DNA of 64,000 nucleotides from Salinicola salarius (GCF_003206135.1 NZ_PZJT01000002.1:390721-454720); one strand, 5' to 3'. Positions 17,147-26,776 are shown, counted from the first letter of the stretch. Notes: generated by a model from the sequence alone, not told the origin. Program-made: numbers and translations.

Positions 17147-18511
17147 TCAGACCCGCAGCAGGAGATGCTCGCGTTCCCATGAGCTGATGACGCGGAAGTA
17201 GGCGCGGTGTTCCGTGTGCTTGACGGCGAGATAGCTGTTGGTGAAGCGTTCGCCGAGGATCTCCGCCAGGGCGGTACACTCCCGCATGCGATCCAGGGCC
17301 GGGCCGATGTCGTCCGGCAGCTTGTTGCCGCTGGCCCAGGCCGAGCCGACCATCGGCGGGCGCGGTTCTATCTGGCCGATCATGCCGAGATAGCCGCAGG
17401 CCAGCGAGGCGGCCAGCACCAGATAGGGGTTGGCGTCGGCCCCGGGCAGCCGGTTCTCGACCCGGGTCGCCGCCGGGGTGGAAACGGGCACCCGCAGGCC
17501 GACGGTACGGTTGTCCGTGCCCCAGTCGACGTTGATCGGCGCCGAGCCGCTGGCCTCGTGGCGCAGCAGGCGACGATAGGAGTTCACGTTGGGCGCCAGC
17601 AGCGGCATGGCGGCCGGCAGATAGCGCTGCAGGCCGCCGATGAAATGGTGGAACAGGGTGCTGGTCTGGCCCTCTTCACCGGCAAACAGGTTGTTGCCCT
17701 GGGCGTCGACCAGGCTCTGATGAATGTGCATCGAGCTGCCCGGCTCGTTGGCCATCGGCTTGGCCATGAAGGTCGCGTACATGCCGTGGCGCAGCGCCGT
17801 TTCCCTGAGGACGCGCTTGAACATGACCACCTGGTCCGCCAGCGCCAGCGGGTTACCGTGCTGGAAGTTGACTTCCATCTGGCCGGCGCCTTCTTCGTGG
17901 ATCAGCGTGTCCAGGTCGAGGTGCATCGCCTCGCAGTAGTCGTACATCTCCTCGAACAGCGGATCGAACTCGTTGACCGCGTCGATGGAGAAAGACTGCC
18001 GGCTGCTCTCCTGGCGTCCGGTGCGGCCGATCGGCGGCTCGAGAGGATAGTCGGAGTCGATGTTTGTCTTGACCAGATAGAACTCGACCTCGGGGGCGAC
18101 CACCGGTCGCCAGCCTCGCTGTTCGTAGAGCTCCAGAACGCGCTTCAGCACGTGGCGGGGCGAGAGATCGACCGGCTCGCCCGTCAGGTAGTAGCAGTCG
18201 TGGATGATCTGGGCGGTGGGGTCGTCCGCCCAGGGCACCAGGAAGGCGGCATTGGGGTCGGGCACCAGCTCCATGTCCCGTTCCGCGGGATTCCAGAAGC
18301 GGATGTCCTCGTCGTCCGGGTAACCGCCGGTGACGGTCTGGATGAAGATGGAGTCCGGCAGTCGCGGCCGCCCTCCGTTGAGATATTTGCTGGCCGGCAT
18401 GATCTTGCCCTTGAGAATGCCGGTGAGATCGGTCACCAGGCTCTCGACTTCGGTGATGCCGTGCTGCTGAAACCAGTCCTTGAGCGGTGACGATTCCTGG
18501 TGGTGACTCAT
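17147..18511 (-). CDS. puuA: Gamma-glutamylputrescine synthetase (copy 2)
   Basis: A 454-residue glutamine-synthetase-family ligase with VVAPEVEFYLVKTN, EEGAGQMEVNFQHG, EPGSSMHIHQSLVDAQGNN, NVNSYRRLLRHEASGSAPIN and RVENRLPGADANPYLVLA. The length and the HEASGSAPINVDWG segment resemble PuuA and the Pseudomonas PauA glutamylpolyamine synthetases. It sits inside the pot transport operon between the two binding-protein genes, suggesting it acts on the imported polyamine. The other copy is at 12173-13549. Whether one prefers spermidine or diaminopropane cannot be told from sequence. Confidence 0.9.
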   Translation of the reverse strand: MSHHQESSPLKDWFQQHGITEVESLVTDLTGILKGKIMPASKYLNGGRPRLPDSIFIQTVTGGYPDDEDIRFWNPAERDMELVPDPNAAFLVPWADDPTAQIIHDCYYLTGEPVDLSPRHVLKRVLELYEQRGWRPVVAPEVEFYLVKTNIDSDYPLEPPIGRTGRQESSRQSFSIDAVNEFDPLFEEMYDYCEAMHLDLDTLIHEEGAGQMEVNFQHGNPLALADQVVMFKRVLRETALRHGMYATFMAKPMANEPGSSMHIHQSLVDAQGNNLFAGEEGQTSTLFHHFIGGLQRYLPAAMPLLAPNVNSYRRLLRHEASGSAPINVDWGTDNRTVGLRVPVSTPAATRVENRLPGADANPYLVLAASLACGYLGMIGQIEPRPPMVGSAWASGNKLPDDIGPALDRMRECTALAEILGERFTNSYLAVKHTEHRAYFRVISSWEREHLLLRV

Positions 18512-18575
18512 GAGAGTGTCCCGTGTGGTGTCTCTTGGCTGCCGGGCGCAGACCCGCCGCGCCCGGCCGCTGCCG

Positions 18576-19643
18576 TTATCGGGCCTGGACTTCGGACCAG
18601 AGCTGCTGGAACGTCTGCAACTGCTCGCCCTCGAGGCTTGGCGTGAAACGCAGGCGCTTCATCTCCTCCTCGGTGGGCTGGGCGGGGGGCTGCTTCAGCG
18701 CCTCGTCGAGATAAGGCTCGGCCGCCGCATTGGGGCTGGCGTAGTAGTTGTAGTTGGACAACTGGGCGCCGATCTTCGCGTCCAGGATGAAGTCGATGAA
18801 CTTGTGGGCCAGATCCGGGTGCGGGGCGCCGGAGGGGATCATCATGGAGTCCACCCACATTTCGGCGCCCTCGTCGGGAATCGCGAATGCCAGATGCTCG
18901 AAGGCTTTCGGATCCTCCCCCTTGAAGTAGAGATAGTCACCGTTGTAGGACATGCCCACGTGGGTCACGCCCCGGGCCAGCTGCTGGAGTGCCGGGGTGC
19001 CGTCGGTGAAGCCGGAGAAGTTGTCGCGGCTCTTGGTCTCGATCATCAGCTTGGCGGCCTCGCGCCAGCTGTCCAGCGTGTTGCAGTCATAGGGCTTGCC
19101 CAGCGCACCGCAGGCGGCGCCGATGGCCACCTGGCCGTCGCCCATGATCGCGAACGGATAGTCGGGATTGACCTTCGGGTCGAACATCAGCGACCAGCTG
19201 TTGGGGGCGTCCGGGAAGGTGTCGGTGTTGTAGACCATGCCCGTCGTGCCCCACTGGTAGGGCGCGGAGTATGCGGAACCCGGGTCGAAGCTCGGGTCCT
19301 TGAACTGCTCCTTGACGTTGGCAAGGTTGGGAATCTTCGCGTGGTCGAGCTTCTGGACCAGGCCCGTTTCGATCAAGCGCGGCACGTAGTAGTTGGAGGG
19401 GACAATGATGTCGTACTGGGACGCGCCGCCCGCGTTCAGCTTGGCGAACATCTCCGGCAGCGAGTTGTAGTAGTTCTGCACCACCTCGACGTCGTACTTC
19501 TGCTCGAACGCCGTGATGATCTCGGGGTCCATGTACTCGGTCCAGTTGAACAGGTAGAGCTTCTCTTCCGCGGCCTGCGCGCCGGTTCCCAATAGCAGGC
19601 TGCAGAAGGCAACGGCGGCGGCAGTCTTGGTGTGCTTCGACAT
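18576..19643 (-). CDS. potF: Polyamine ABC transporter substrate-binding protein (copy 2)
   Basis: A 355-residue periplasmic protein with a signal peptide ending near GAQA (residue 24). It has the family blocks LYLFNWTEYMDPEIITAFEQ, VVQNYYNSLPEMFAKL and YDIIVPSNYYVPRLI. It is closely similar in layout to the copy at 15979-17049; paired binding proteins with different polyamine preference (as SpuD and SpuE of Pseudomonas) are known. It lies 53 nt after potI. AAGGAA precedes the ATG. Confidence 0.93.
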   Translation of the reverse strand: MSKHTKTAAAVAFCSLLLGTGAQAAEEKLYLFNWTEYMDPEIITAFEQKYDVEVVQNYYNSLPEMFAKLNAGGASQYDIIVPSNYYVPRLIETGLVQKLDHAKIPNLANVKEQFKDPSFDPGSAYSAPYQWGTTGMVYNTDTFPDAPNSWSLMFDPKVNPDYPFAIMGDGQVAIGAACGALGKPYDCNTLDSWREAAKLMIETKSRDNFSGFTDGTPALQQLARGVTHVGMSYNGDYLYFKGEDPKAFEHLAFAIPDEGAEMWVDSMMIPSGAPHPDLAHKFIDFILDAKIGAQLSNYNYYASPNAAAEPYLDEALKQPPAQPTEEEMKRLRFTPSLEGEQLQTFQQLWSEVQAR

Positions 19644-19696
19644 GGGCTTTTTTCCTTGTTGTCTCTTCAGTGTTTACCCGCGCGCGGGCTCTCTGG

Positions 19697-20512
19697 TCAG
19701 GATTGACGTTTGCGACTGTGCTGGTTTTTACGGCTGAACAACAGGCTGATCGCGGCGGCTATCGCTACCGCACCGATCATCAGCGTGGCGATGGCATTGA
19801 TCTCGGGCGACACGCCTTTCTTGATCGCGCCCCATATGTAGATCGGCAGCGTGGCGCTCTCCGGCCCCGCCGTGAAGAAGCTGATCACGAAGTCGTCCAC
19901 CGACAGCGTGAAGGAGAGAAAGAAGGCGGATATCAGCGCCGGCTTGATGGTCGGCAGCATGAAGTGGACGACGCGCTTGACGGGGGTGGCGTAGAGATCC
20001 TTGGCCGCCTCGAACAGCGTCGGGTCGAGCCCGACGAAGCGTGAATAGACGATCAGCGCGACGAACGGAATCTGGAAGGTCACGTGGGCGATGACCATGG
20101 TCCCCAGCCCCGGCTGGAGCAGCCCGGTCAGCCGGTGGAACTGGACGAAGAAGGCCATCTCGGAAATGCCGAAAACGATGTCCGGCAGCACGATGGGCAG
20201 GTAGATCAGCACGATCAGCCAGCCGAGCTTGCGGTGGCGGTGGCGATACATGCCGTAGCCGATCAGGCAGCCAATGACGAGCGCGATGACCGACGAGCAG
20301 ATCGCCAGGACCAGGGTGTTGCCGAAGGCGGCCATGATCTGCTCGTTGCCGAGCAGCTGGTGATACCAGCGCAGCGACAGGCCGGTCATGCTGGCGGCGC
20401 TGTTGGACGCATTGAAGGAGAACAGCACCACCACGGCCAGCGGCAGGTACAGGAACACCAGCGTGATCCACCAGAAGGCCGTCAGGCAGCGCTTGAGGGT
20501 TCGCTTTCTCAT
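19697..20512 (-). CDS. potI: Polyamine ABC transporter permease PotI
   Basis: A 271-residue inner-membrane permease with six predicted hydrophobic segments. The EAA loop reads EAAKDLYATPVKRVVHFMLP, where the nucleotide-binding subunit docks. It starts at ATG 20512, which overlaps the potH stop by four bases (ATGA), and pairs with PotH to form the channel. The long open frame upstream is a shadow of potH. Confidence 0.94.
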   Translation of the reverse strand: MRKRTLKRCLTAFWWITLVFLYLPLAVVVLFSFNASNSAASMTGLSLRWYHQLLGNEQIMAAFGNTLVLAICSSVIALVIGCLIGYGMYRHRHRKLGWLIVLIYLPIVLPDIVFGISEMAFFVQFHRLTGLLQPGLGTMVIAHVTFQIPFVALIVYSRFVGLDPTLFEAAKDLYATPVKRVVHFMLPTIKPALISAFFLSFTLSVDDFVISFFTAGPESATLPIYIWGAIKKGVSPEINAIATLMIGAVAIAAAISLLFSRKNQHSRKRQS

Positions 20513-21432
20513 ATCACCACCTCCTCGCCGCCACCCAGGCGTTTGCCGATGCGCCGCATCGCGAACAGCCCGATGAAGGTCGCGATCAGCATCAGGATCG
20601 CACCGGCCGCGCCCAGCGGCCAGTTGGAACCGCCGGAGAACTGGGTGGCGACCAGATTGCCGAGCATCATCGCCTTGCCGCCGCCAAGCAGCTCCGGAAT
20701 GACGTACATGCCGAAGGCGGGAATCGCGACCAGCACGATTCCGGCCAGCAGCCCCGGCAGCGTCTGCGGGAAGACGGCGTGCCAGAACGCCCGGGCGGGC
20801 CTGGCGTAGAGATCCTGCGCCGCTTCGACCTGTGCGGTATCGAGCTTCTCGAAGGCGGCATAGAGCGGCAGCACCATGAAGGGCAGGAAGTTGTATACCA
20901 GCCCCAGCGTCACCGCGAAGTTGGAGGGGTACAGGCCCATGTTGGGCGGAATGAAGCCAAGCACTTCGGCCGCGTTGGAGAGCGGCGTGCCGGGTGCCAG
21001 CAGGTTCATCCAGCCGAAGGTGCGAATCACCTGGTTGGTCCAGGAGGGCACCACCACCAGCAGGAGCATGATCGGCCGCCACTTCGCCCGGCAGATCGTG
21101 ATGTAGTAGGCGAGCGGATAGGCCACCAGCACCACCAGTCCGGTCGCGACCAGGGTCTGCCACAGCGAGCGCAGCAGGGTATAGAGATTGCCCGGGCTCC
21201 AGCCCAGGAATCCGACTCCGGCCAACTGCTTGAACGAGTTCAGCGACAGCGGCATCTGCGGCAGGCCGTAGGGGCCGTTGGACATGAAGGCAACGGCCAT
21301 CAGGTAGAGGCTTGGCAGCACCAGGAAGATGACGATCCAGAGGGCACCCGGCGCCACCGTGAACAGGAGATGACGCGCTTCGCGGACCATGCCCTGGCTG
21401 CGTCCCATTACCGCAATATTGTTCGTCGACAT
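20509..21432 (-). CDS. potH: Polyamine ABC transporter permease PotH
   Basis: A 307-residue membrane protein with six main hydrophobic segments after a short cytoplasmic N-terminus. The EAA motif is EAAQDLYARPARAFWHAVFP. ATG 21432 is chosen; a GTG at 21444 overlapping the potG stop would add four residues and is possible. It is translationally coupled to potI downstream. It forms the PotHI channel for putrescine or spermidine import. Confidence 0.93.
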   Translation of the reverse strand: MSTNNIAVMGRSQGMVREARHLLFTVAPGALWIVIFLVLPSLYLMAVAFMSNGPYGLPQMPLSLNSFKQLAGVGFLGWSPGNLYTLLRSLWQTLVATGLVVLVAYPLAYYITICRAKWRPIMLLLVVVPSWTNQVIRTFGWMNLLAPGTPLSNAAEVLGFIPPNMGLYPSNFAVTLGLVYNFLPFMVLPLYAAFEKLDTAQVEAAQDLYARPARAFWHAVFPQTLPGLLAGIVLVAIPAFGMYVIPELLGGGKAMMLGNLVATQFSGGSNWPLGAAGAILMLIATFIGLFAMRRIGKRLGGGEEVVI

Positions 21433-21440
21433 GTCGGGTC

Positions 21441-22580
21441 TCACTCGCTCAGGGTCACGAGGTCTTCCGGGGCGACGACGACCGTCACCTCGTCCCCCAC
21501 GTCCGGTAGCCGCCTGCCACGGTTGTTGACGGTAGCCTGCAGCGTCGTGTCCGCGATACGGATGCGAAATTCCGCATGGCTTCCGCGATAGAGCCGTTCC
21601 GTGATGGTGCCGGGCAGATGATTGGGCCCTTCGACGTGGCCCGGCTTGAGATCCAGCGTTTCCGGGCGCATCAGCACCAGCTCGCCCTGGCTGTCCCCGT
21701 CCATCTGCAGCGTGCCGATTTCCGTGCTCAGGCGCGAGCCGTCGCGGCGATGGATCCGATACAGGTTGCCGTGTCCCATGAAGCGGGCCACGAAGGCGTT
21801 GGCGGGGCGCTCGTAGACCTCCTGGGGCGGGCCGACCTGCTGGATGTGGCCGTCGTCGAGCACGGCGATCCGGTCCGACATCACCATCGCCTCGTCCTGG
21901 TCGTGGGTGACGAACACGAAGGTCATGCCGAGCCGCTTCTGGACCCGCAGCAGCTCGACCTGCAGCTGGCTGCGCAGGCCGGCATCCAGCGCCGAAAGCG
22001 GTTCGTCCAGCAGCAGCACGTCGGGCTCGCAGACCAGCGCTCGCGCCAGGGCGATGCGTTGGCGCTGACCGCCGGACAGCTGGTCGATACGCCGGTCGAC
22101 CAGATCTCCCAGCTGGATGAACTGGGCGATCTCCGCCACCTTGGCTTCACGCGCCTTGGCCGCGACACCGCGCATCTTCAACCCGAACGCCAGGTTCTCC
22201 CGCACCGACAGGTGGGGAAACAGCGCGTAGGACTGGAACACCGTGTTGACGCTGCGCTGATGCGGCGGGGTGTCGATGACATCCTTCCCCCCGATCGTCA
22301 GCTGGCCGTCATCGGCCTCTTCCAGCCCGGCGAGGATGCGCAGCAGCGTCGTCTTGCCACATCCGGACGGCCCCAGCAGGGTGAAGAATTCGCCGGCGTG
22401 GATGTCCAGGTCGACCCCCGCCAGCGCAATCGAATCGCGCCCGAACTGCTTGCGTAACCCCTGCATCCTGATCGAGGAAGCGCCGCGCTTGCCTCTCGCC
22501 GCCGCATCTGCCGCTGCCACCCGAGCCTCCTCTCGATCCAGGCGCTCGGTGGTGTTCACGGCGTTCGTCAAATCGGTCAT
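21441..22580 (-). CDS. potG: Polyamine ABC transporter ATP-binding protein PotG
   Basis: A 379-residue ABC ATPase. Walker A is GPSGCGKTT, the Q-loop is in NTVFQSYALFPHLSV, the signature is LSGGQRQRIALARAL, Walker B is VLLLDEPLSALD and the switch His is in FVTHDQDEAM. The C-terminal TOBE-like regulatory domain (about 290-379) is typical of PotA/PotG. ATG 22580 has GAGGAG upstream; the much longer open frame upstream overlaps puuB and is a shadow. Cytosolic face of the inner membrane. Confidence 0.94.
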   Translation of the reverse strand: MTDLTNAVNTTERLDREEARVAAADAAARGKRGASSIRMQGLRKQFGRDSIALAGVDLDIHAGEFFTLLGPSGCGKTTLLRILAGLEEADDGQLTIGGKDVIDTPPHQRSVNTVFQSYALFPHLSVRENLAFGLKMRGVAAKAREAKVAEIAQFIQLGDLVDRRIDQLSGGQRQRIALARALVCEPDVLLLDEPLSALDAGLRSQLQVELLRVQKRLGMTFVFVTHDQDEAMVMSDRIAVLDDGHIQQVGPPQEVYERPANAFVARFMGHGNLYRIHRRDGSRLSTEIGTLQMDGDSQGELVLMRPETLDLKPGHVEGPNHLPGTITERLYRGSHAEFRIRIADTTLQATVNNRGRRLPDVGDEVTVVVAPEDLVTLSE

Positions 22581-22609
22581 TGGGCACTCCTCGTCGTGCT
22601 TGCCGCTCG

Positions 22610-23902
22610 TCACAGCCGGTCGCGAAGCTTGTAGAAATTGGTCGCCAGTACCAGCAGGGGAGTCCGTAACCACCGCCCCCCGGGGAACATCCGGTGGGGC
22701 ATGGCGGAAAAGATGTCGAAGCGCTCGCTCTGCCCGGCAATGGTCTCGGCCAGCAGCTTGCCGGCCAGCCCCGCCAGCGCCATCCCGTGGCCGGAGTAGC
22801 CCTGGGCATAAAAGACATTGGGCGCCAGCCGGCCGAAGTCCGGCGCGCGATTCATTGTGATGGCCACGTCTCCCCCCCAGCGATATTCGATGTCGATCTC
22901 TTTCAGCACCGGGAACAGGCGCCGTATCTTGGCGTCGGTACGTGCTTCCAGGCCTCGCGGCGGGCGGCCGTCGTAACTCACCTCCCCGCCGTAGATCAGG
23001 CGTCTGTCTCTCGACAGGCGATAGTAATCGAGTACGAAGTTGGTGTCCGACAATGCATCGTTTCGAGGGAGCACCTGGGCGGCCTGCTGCTCGCTCATGG
23101 GCGCGGTGGCGATCATGTAGTTGGCTGCTCTCATGATGCGCCCGCTCATCTCGGGCACCAGCCGGTCGCCGTAGGCGTTGGTGGCGATGACCACGTGATC
23201 GGCAATGACCCGGCCGCGTTCGGTGACGACGGTGGCCTGCTTGCCGTGTCGAATATCGACCACGGGGCTGAACTGATGAAGGATCGCTCCGGCCTGCTGA
23301 GCGGCTCGGGCCAGGCCGAGCGTGTAATTGAGGGGATGCAGGTGGCCGGCTTCGCGCTCCCAGAGCGCCGCCGGGTAGGCATCGGTGACGACGTGCTCGC
23401 GCAGCGCGTCGCCTTCTCGCCACTCGAGCCCGTGATAGTCGAAGTCGCGGACCATCCGCTCCTGCCACTGCCGGAGCTCGACGACGTGACGAGGCTTGAC
23501 CGCGGCGTGGAGGTAGCCCCAGGACATCTCGCAGGGAATCTGGTGCTGATCGACGAGGTGGGCGGTCAGTCTTACGGCTTCACGGCTCATTTCCCAGATA
23601 TCGCGGGCGGCGGATCGGCCCAGGGCGTTCTCGACGGTGCGTATGTCGGTGCCCAGGCCCGGCAGTATCTGCCCGCCGCTGCGCCCGGAGGCACCGTGCC
23701 CCACGTTCAGCGCTTCGAGCAGGATGACGCGGTATCCCTGCTGAGCCAGATGCAGCGCGGCGGAGCAACCGGTAACGCCCGCGCCGATCACGCAGACATC
23801 GGCGCGATGATCGCCTTCCAGCGGGAGCGCTGGCTCGAGCTCGACGGCGATGGAGTCCCGGTACCAGGAGGCGGTTGTCGCCGACGACGAATAAACTGTC
23901 AT
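22610..23902 (-). CDS. puuB: Gamma-glutamylputrescine oxidoreductase (copy 2)
   Basis: A 430-residue FAD-dependent DAO-family oxidase with VCVIGAGVTGCSAALHLAQQGYRV (about 36-59), GHGASGRSGGQILPGLG and the C-terminal AQGYSGHGMALAGLAGKLLAE. It heads the eight-gene unit puuB-potG-potH-potI-potF-puuA-potF-puuB, with the potG start 29 nt downstream. It is the same family as the copy at 14623-15936, so the operon is bracketed by two related oxidases. A broader role on other gamma-glutamyl-amines is possible. Confidence 0.88.
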   Translation of the reverse strand: MTVYSSSATTASWYRDSIAVELEPALPLEGDHRADVCVIGAGVTGCSAALHLAQQGYRVILLEALNVGHGASGRSGGQILPGLGTDIRTVENALGRSAARDIWEMSREAVRLTAHLVDQHQIPCEMSWGYLHAAVKPRHVVELRQWQERMVRDFDYHGLEWREGDALREHVVTDAYPAALWEREAGHLHPLNYTLGLARAAQQAGAILHQFSPVVDIRHGKQATVVTERGRVIADHVVIATNAYGDRLVPEMSGRIMRAANYMIATAPMSEQQAAQVLPRNDALSDTNFVLDYYRLSRDRRLIYGGEVSYDGRPPRGLEARTDAKIRRLFPVLKEIDIEYRWGGDVAITMNRAPDFGRLAPNVFYAQGYSGHGMALAGLAGKLLAETIAGQSERFDIFSAMPHRMFPGGRWLRTPLLVLATNFYKLRDRL

Positions 23903-24406
23903 AGGAAGTCCGTCTTGGGTTGCGCGCTGCGCTTGTAATTGTTGATTCTGCCATGTCGAAGGGTGACCTGGCTCGCTCAGTGTGTCATCAATGCCGTGGT
24001 CGATGTCAACTATTTAATAACACCCTTTCCTGCCGAACGACGTGAATTCCGACAACCACGCAGCCCTTCTCGCTGGTCTTTTCCCTGCCGAATTCGCGAT
24101 GAAAAACCCGATTTATCGCCGTTTAATGCCTTATTTTTCACAATGTTACAATCCGGTTCAGAGCCGATCTGGCTATCCCATAGCGGAATATCGAGAACGC
24201 TGGATATGGGATGAATGATGGAATATTCGACAGCATGATGGTTCGTGTCGTGTTCGCAGGCCGCGTCGTTTCGACGGGGGAATGTGAGGCGGGGCTGGCG
24301 CGAGGAAATTGCGAGAAGCGTGCGAGGCATCGCCGCTCGATGGATGCCGGAGAACGGGGCCCCGCACCCGGCGAGAACCCGTTCCCACTTTACAGAAGAT
24401 GCTGCT
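23903..24406. other. Non-coding spacer upstream of the pot/puu operon
   Basis: This 504-nt stretch separates the operon start from the puuP-like gene end. The part from about 24000 to 24240 is distinctly AT-rich and should hold the operon promoter. It contains an inverted repeat ATCCCATA (24175-24182) / TATGGGAT (24205-24212). No convincing small ORF or RNA gene was seen. Confidence 0.6.
24175..24212. promoter_or_regulatory. 8-bp inverted repeat in the pot/puu upstream region
   Basis: Arms ATCCCATA (24175-24182) and TATGGGAT (24205-24212) are perfect reverse complements separated by 22 nt, so arm centres are about three helical turns apart. They lie about 270-310 nt upstream of the puuB copy 2 start. 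A regulator site is possible; nothing identifies the protein. Confidence 0.3.
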
Positions 24407-25726
24407 TCACGCGTCGATATGCAACTCCGGCGTGGGGCGTCGGAAGCCGCGGGTCAGCCACAGCAGCCAGCCCAATCCTGCCAGTAGCCATATCGAGCCA
24501 AGCATGACCGCTTTGTGATCGAGGCTGAACAGCAGCCACACGATCGCGCCGAGTCCGATCGCCGGGCATACCAGAAAGCGCAGGGTATCGCTCGGGCCAC
24601 GGCGGCCCTCCTTGAGATAGTAATGAAAGATCACCGCCAGGTTGACCAGGGCAAAGGCCAGGAAAGCGCCGAAATTGATGAACGAGGCCGCAGAAAGCAC
24701 ATCCATCGTCAGCGCCAGCAAGGCCACCACGGCGCTCAGAAGCAGCCCGCCCACGGGCGTGCCATGACGACCCAGACGGCCGAGCCAGCGGCGCGGCAAC
24801 ACATCGTCGCGGCCCATGGCGTAGATCAGGCGTGCACCGCTGGCCTGGGCGGCGATGCCCGAGGCGAACTGACCCACGACCAATCCGATCAGGAAGATCG
24901 ACACGAACACGTCACCGCCGATGTTGCGCGCGATGGTGTAGGCGGCGGCGTCCGGATTGGCGAAGTCGAAGCCCGGCGCCGCGAGCTGGACGCAGTAGGA
25001 GACGACGATGAAGATCAGCCCGCCCAGCAGCGTGATCAGCAGGATCGCCCGGGGCAGCGTGCGCTGGGGATCCTTGGTTTCCTCCGTCAGCGTGGTCACC
25101 GCATCGAAGCCGAGAAACGAATAGCAGGCGACGGCCGCACCGGCCATCAGTATCGGCAGCGAGGCATTGTCGCTACCCAGGAAGGGAGTAAGGCTGAACA
25201 GTGGCTGGGTCGGGTCGCCGAGAATGTAGTGCACACTGAGACCGACGAAGGCGACCAGCACCAGCATCTGGATCAGCATCATGGCGCTATTGACCAGGCT
25301 GGCCAGCTTCAGCCCCAGCACGTTGATGACCGTGGTCACGCCGATGAACGCCAGTAGCCACAGCGCCGTCGGGATGGTCGGGAAAGCGGAGTTCAGATAG
25401 GCCGCCCCGATCAGCCAGATCACCATCGGCAGGAATAGATAGTCGAGCAGAATGGCCCAGCCAGCGAGGAATCCCAGCCGATCATCGATGGCGTGACGAA
25501 CGTAGGCGTAGGCAGAGCCAGCGACGGGGTAGGCGGCGGCCATGCGGCCGTAGCTGTGGGCGGTGAACAGCATCGCCACCAGCGCGGCGAGATAGGCGCC
25601 TGCCACTGCACCCTGGGTGACCACTGCCAGCACCCCGAAAGTGCCGAGCACGATGATCGGGGTCATGTAGGCCAGGCCGAACAGCACGACCTGGGATAGG
25701 GTAAGGGTCTTCTTCATTTCCGACAT
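24407..25726 (-). CDS. puuP: APC family amino acid/polyamine permease (PuuP-like)
   Basis: A 439-residue inner-membrane permease with 12 hydrophobic segments. The N-terminal LSQVVLFGLAYMTPIIVLGTFGV and the SFLGFDAVTTLTEETKDPQRTLPRAI segment are typical of the PuuP branch of APC transporters, which import putrescine by proton symport. AGGACATTACG precedes the ATG. It follows the amidase gene on the same strand (106-nt spacer), so it may instead import that enzyme's substrate. Confidence 0.85.
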   Translation of the reverse strand: MSEMKKTLTLSQVVLFGLAYMTPIIVLGTFGVLAVVTQGAVAGAYLAALVAMLFTAHSYGRMAAAYPVAGSAYAYVRHAIDDRLGFLAGWAILLDYLFLPMVIWLIGAAYLNSAFPTIPTALWLLAFIGVTTVINVLGLKLASLVNSAMMLIQMLVLVAFVGLSVHYILGDPTQPLFSLTPFLGSDNASLPILMAGAAVACYSFLGFDAVTTLTEETKDPQRTLPRAILLITLLGGLIFIVVSYCVQLAAPGFDFANPDAAAYTIARNIGGDVFVSIFLIGLVVGQFASGIAAQASGARLIYAMGRDDVLPRRWLGRLGRHGTPVGGLLLSAVVALLALTMDVLSAASFINFGAFLAFALVNLAVIFHYYLKEGRRGPSDTLRFLVCPAIGLGAIVWLLFSLDHKAVMLGSIWLLAGLGWLLWLTRGFRRPTPELHIDA

Positions 25727-25742
25727 CGTAATGTCCTGTTGT

Positions 25743-25786
25743 GGTTGTTTTACGAGTTATGGTTGTTTGACGAGTTATGGTCGTTG
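25743..25786. repeat. 18-nt tandem duplication (amidase-permease spacer)
   Basis: Two nearly identical 18-nt units (25743-25760, 25761-25778) of the form GGTTGTTTNACGAGTTAT plus a partial third copy lie between the amidase and permease genes. Confidence 0.85.
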
Positions 25787-25832
25787 CGGCTAGCAGCCGT
25801 CGTCGTGATGAACGCAGGGAGCCGGAACGGGT

Positions 25833-26645
25833 TCAGTCGAAATGCCAGCTGCGCCGCGAGCCCTGGGTTTCGAGATGCCCCCTGAGGCTTAGACGTCGAT
25901 CCTCTGCGTAGTGGTAATCCTGTTTGGCACTGGAGAGGCGCGCCGGGTCCAGATGCAGCGCTTGAACGGTCTCCTCGCGACCGGCTCGGAACAGGGTGTC
26001 GCCATCGGGGCCGATCAATGCGCTCTCGCCGGCGAAGGTGAGCCCGGCGCCCTGGCCGGCCCGGTTGCTCATGGCCAGGAAGCACTGGTTTTCCTGGGCT
26101 CTGGCCTGAGCGGCACGGGCATGTACGGGGCCGTAGGGATCCATGTTGCCGTTGGTCACCACCAGCAGGTCGGCCCCCATGGTTGCCAGCGCGCGGGCCG
26201 GCTCGGGGAATTCCAGGTCGTAGCAGATCAACAGGCCGATGCATCGGCCGCGCCATTCGAGGCAATGAAGCGCATCGCCTGGCTGAACCAGCGTGCGTTC
26301 GTCCGGCCACAGGTGGGTCTTGCGATAGCGTAGTGCGATACCGTCTTCGGGCGTGATCAGCACGGTAGTGTTGAACACGGTCTCGCCATCTCGCTCCAGC
26401 AGGCCGATGGCGATCGCCAGATCGCGCTCGCGACTGGCCTCGATCAATGCCTGAAGCTCCGGCCCGTCGAGCGTCAGGGCACGATCGGACACATGCTCCG
26501 GTTCGGCAAAGCCACTCAGATGCGTTTCGGGAAAGACGATCAGCGCAGTATCGTCGTCGACGCCATGAACGACCTCGAGCGCTCGGGCGAGATTGTGCTC
26601 GATTTCGCCTTCACGGCTGGCGAGTTGTGCCAGGACAAGCTGCAT
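25833..26645 (-). CDS. Carbon-nitrogen hydrolase (nitrilase superfamily), DavA-like amidase
   Basis: A 270-residue nitrilase-superfamily hydrolase with the triad Glu40 (VFPETHLSGF), Lys109 (YRKTHLW) and Cys141 (LLICYDLEFPE). The flanking segments RAQENQCFLAMSNRAG and LIGPDGDTLFRAGREE resemble 5-aminopentanamidase and related omega-amidases that hydrolyse amides of amino or carbamoyl compounds. ATG 26645 has CGGAG upstream; the longer open frame lacks family sequence. It is followed by the puuP-like permease and diverges from a LuxR regulator. N-carbamoylputrescine amidase is an alternative. Confidence 0.8.
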   Translation of the reverse strand: MQLVLAQLASREGEIEHNLARALEVVHGVDDDTALIVFPETHLSGFAEPEHVSDRALTLDGPELQALIEASRERDLAIAIGLLERDGETVFNTTVLITPEDGIALRYRKTHLWPDERTLVQPGDALHCLEWRGRCIGLLICYDLEFPEPARALATMGADLLVVTNGNMDPYGPVHARAAQARAQENQCFLAMSNRAGQGAGLTFAGESALIGPDGDTLFRAGREETVQALHLDPARLSSAKQDYHYAEDRRLSLRGHLETQGSRRSWHFD

Positions 26646-26776
26646 GGAACACTCCGGGAAGTTGTGATTGAAACGGGAGCTGATGCCTTCAGTATCCCCA
26701 ATCCCGCGCCACTGCCTATCCCGCAAGCGGGGTAACCCGATCGGGGGACTCGGCTTGGCCTGAAAGAGAAAAAACG

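Noticed and set aside
20891..20900. TTGTATACCA as a further regulator site
   Set aside because: It lies inside the potH coding region, far from any start, and is treated as background.
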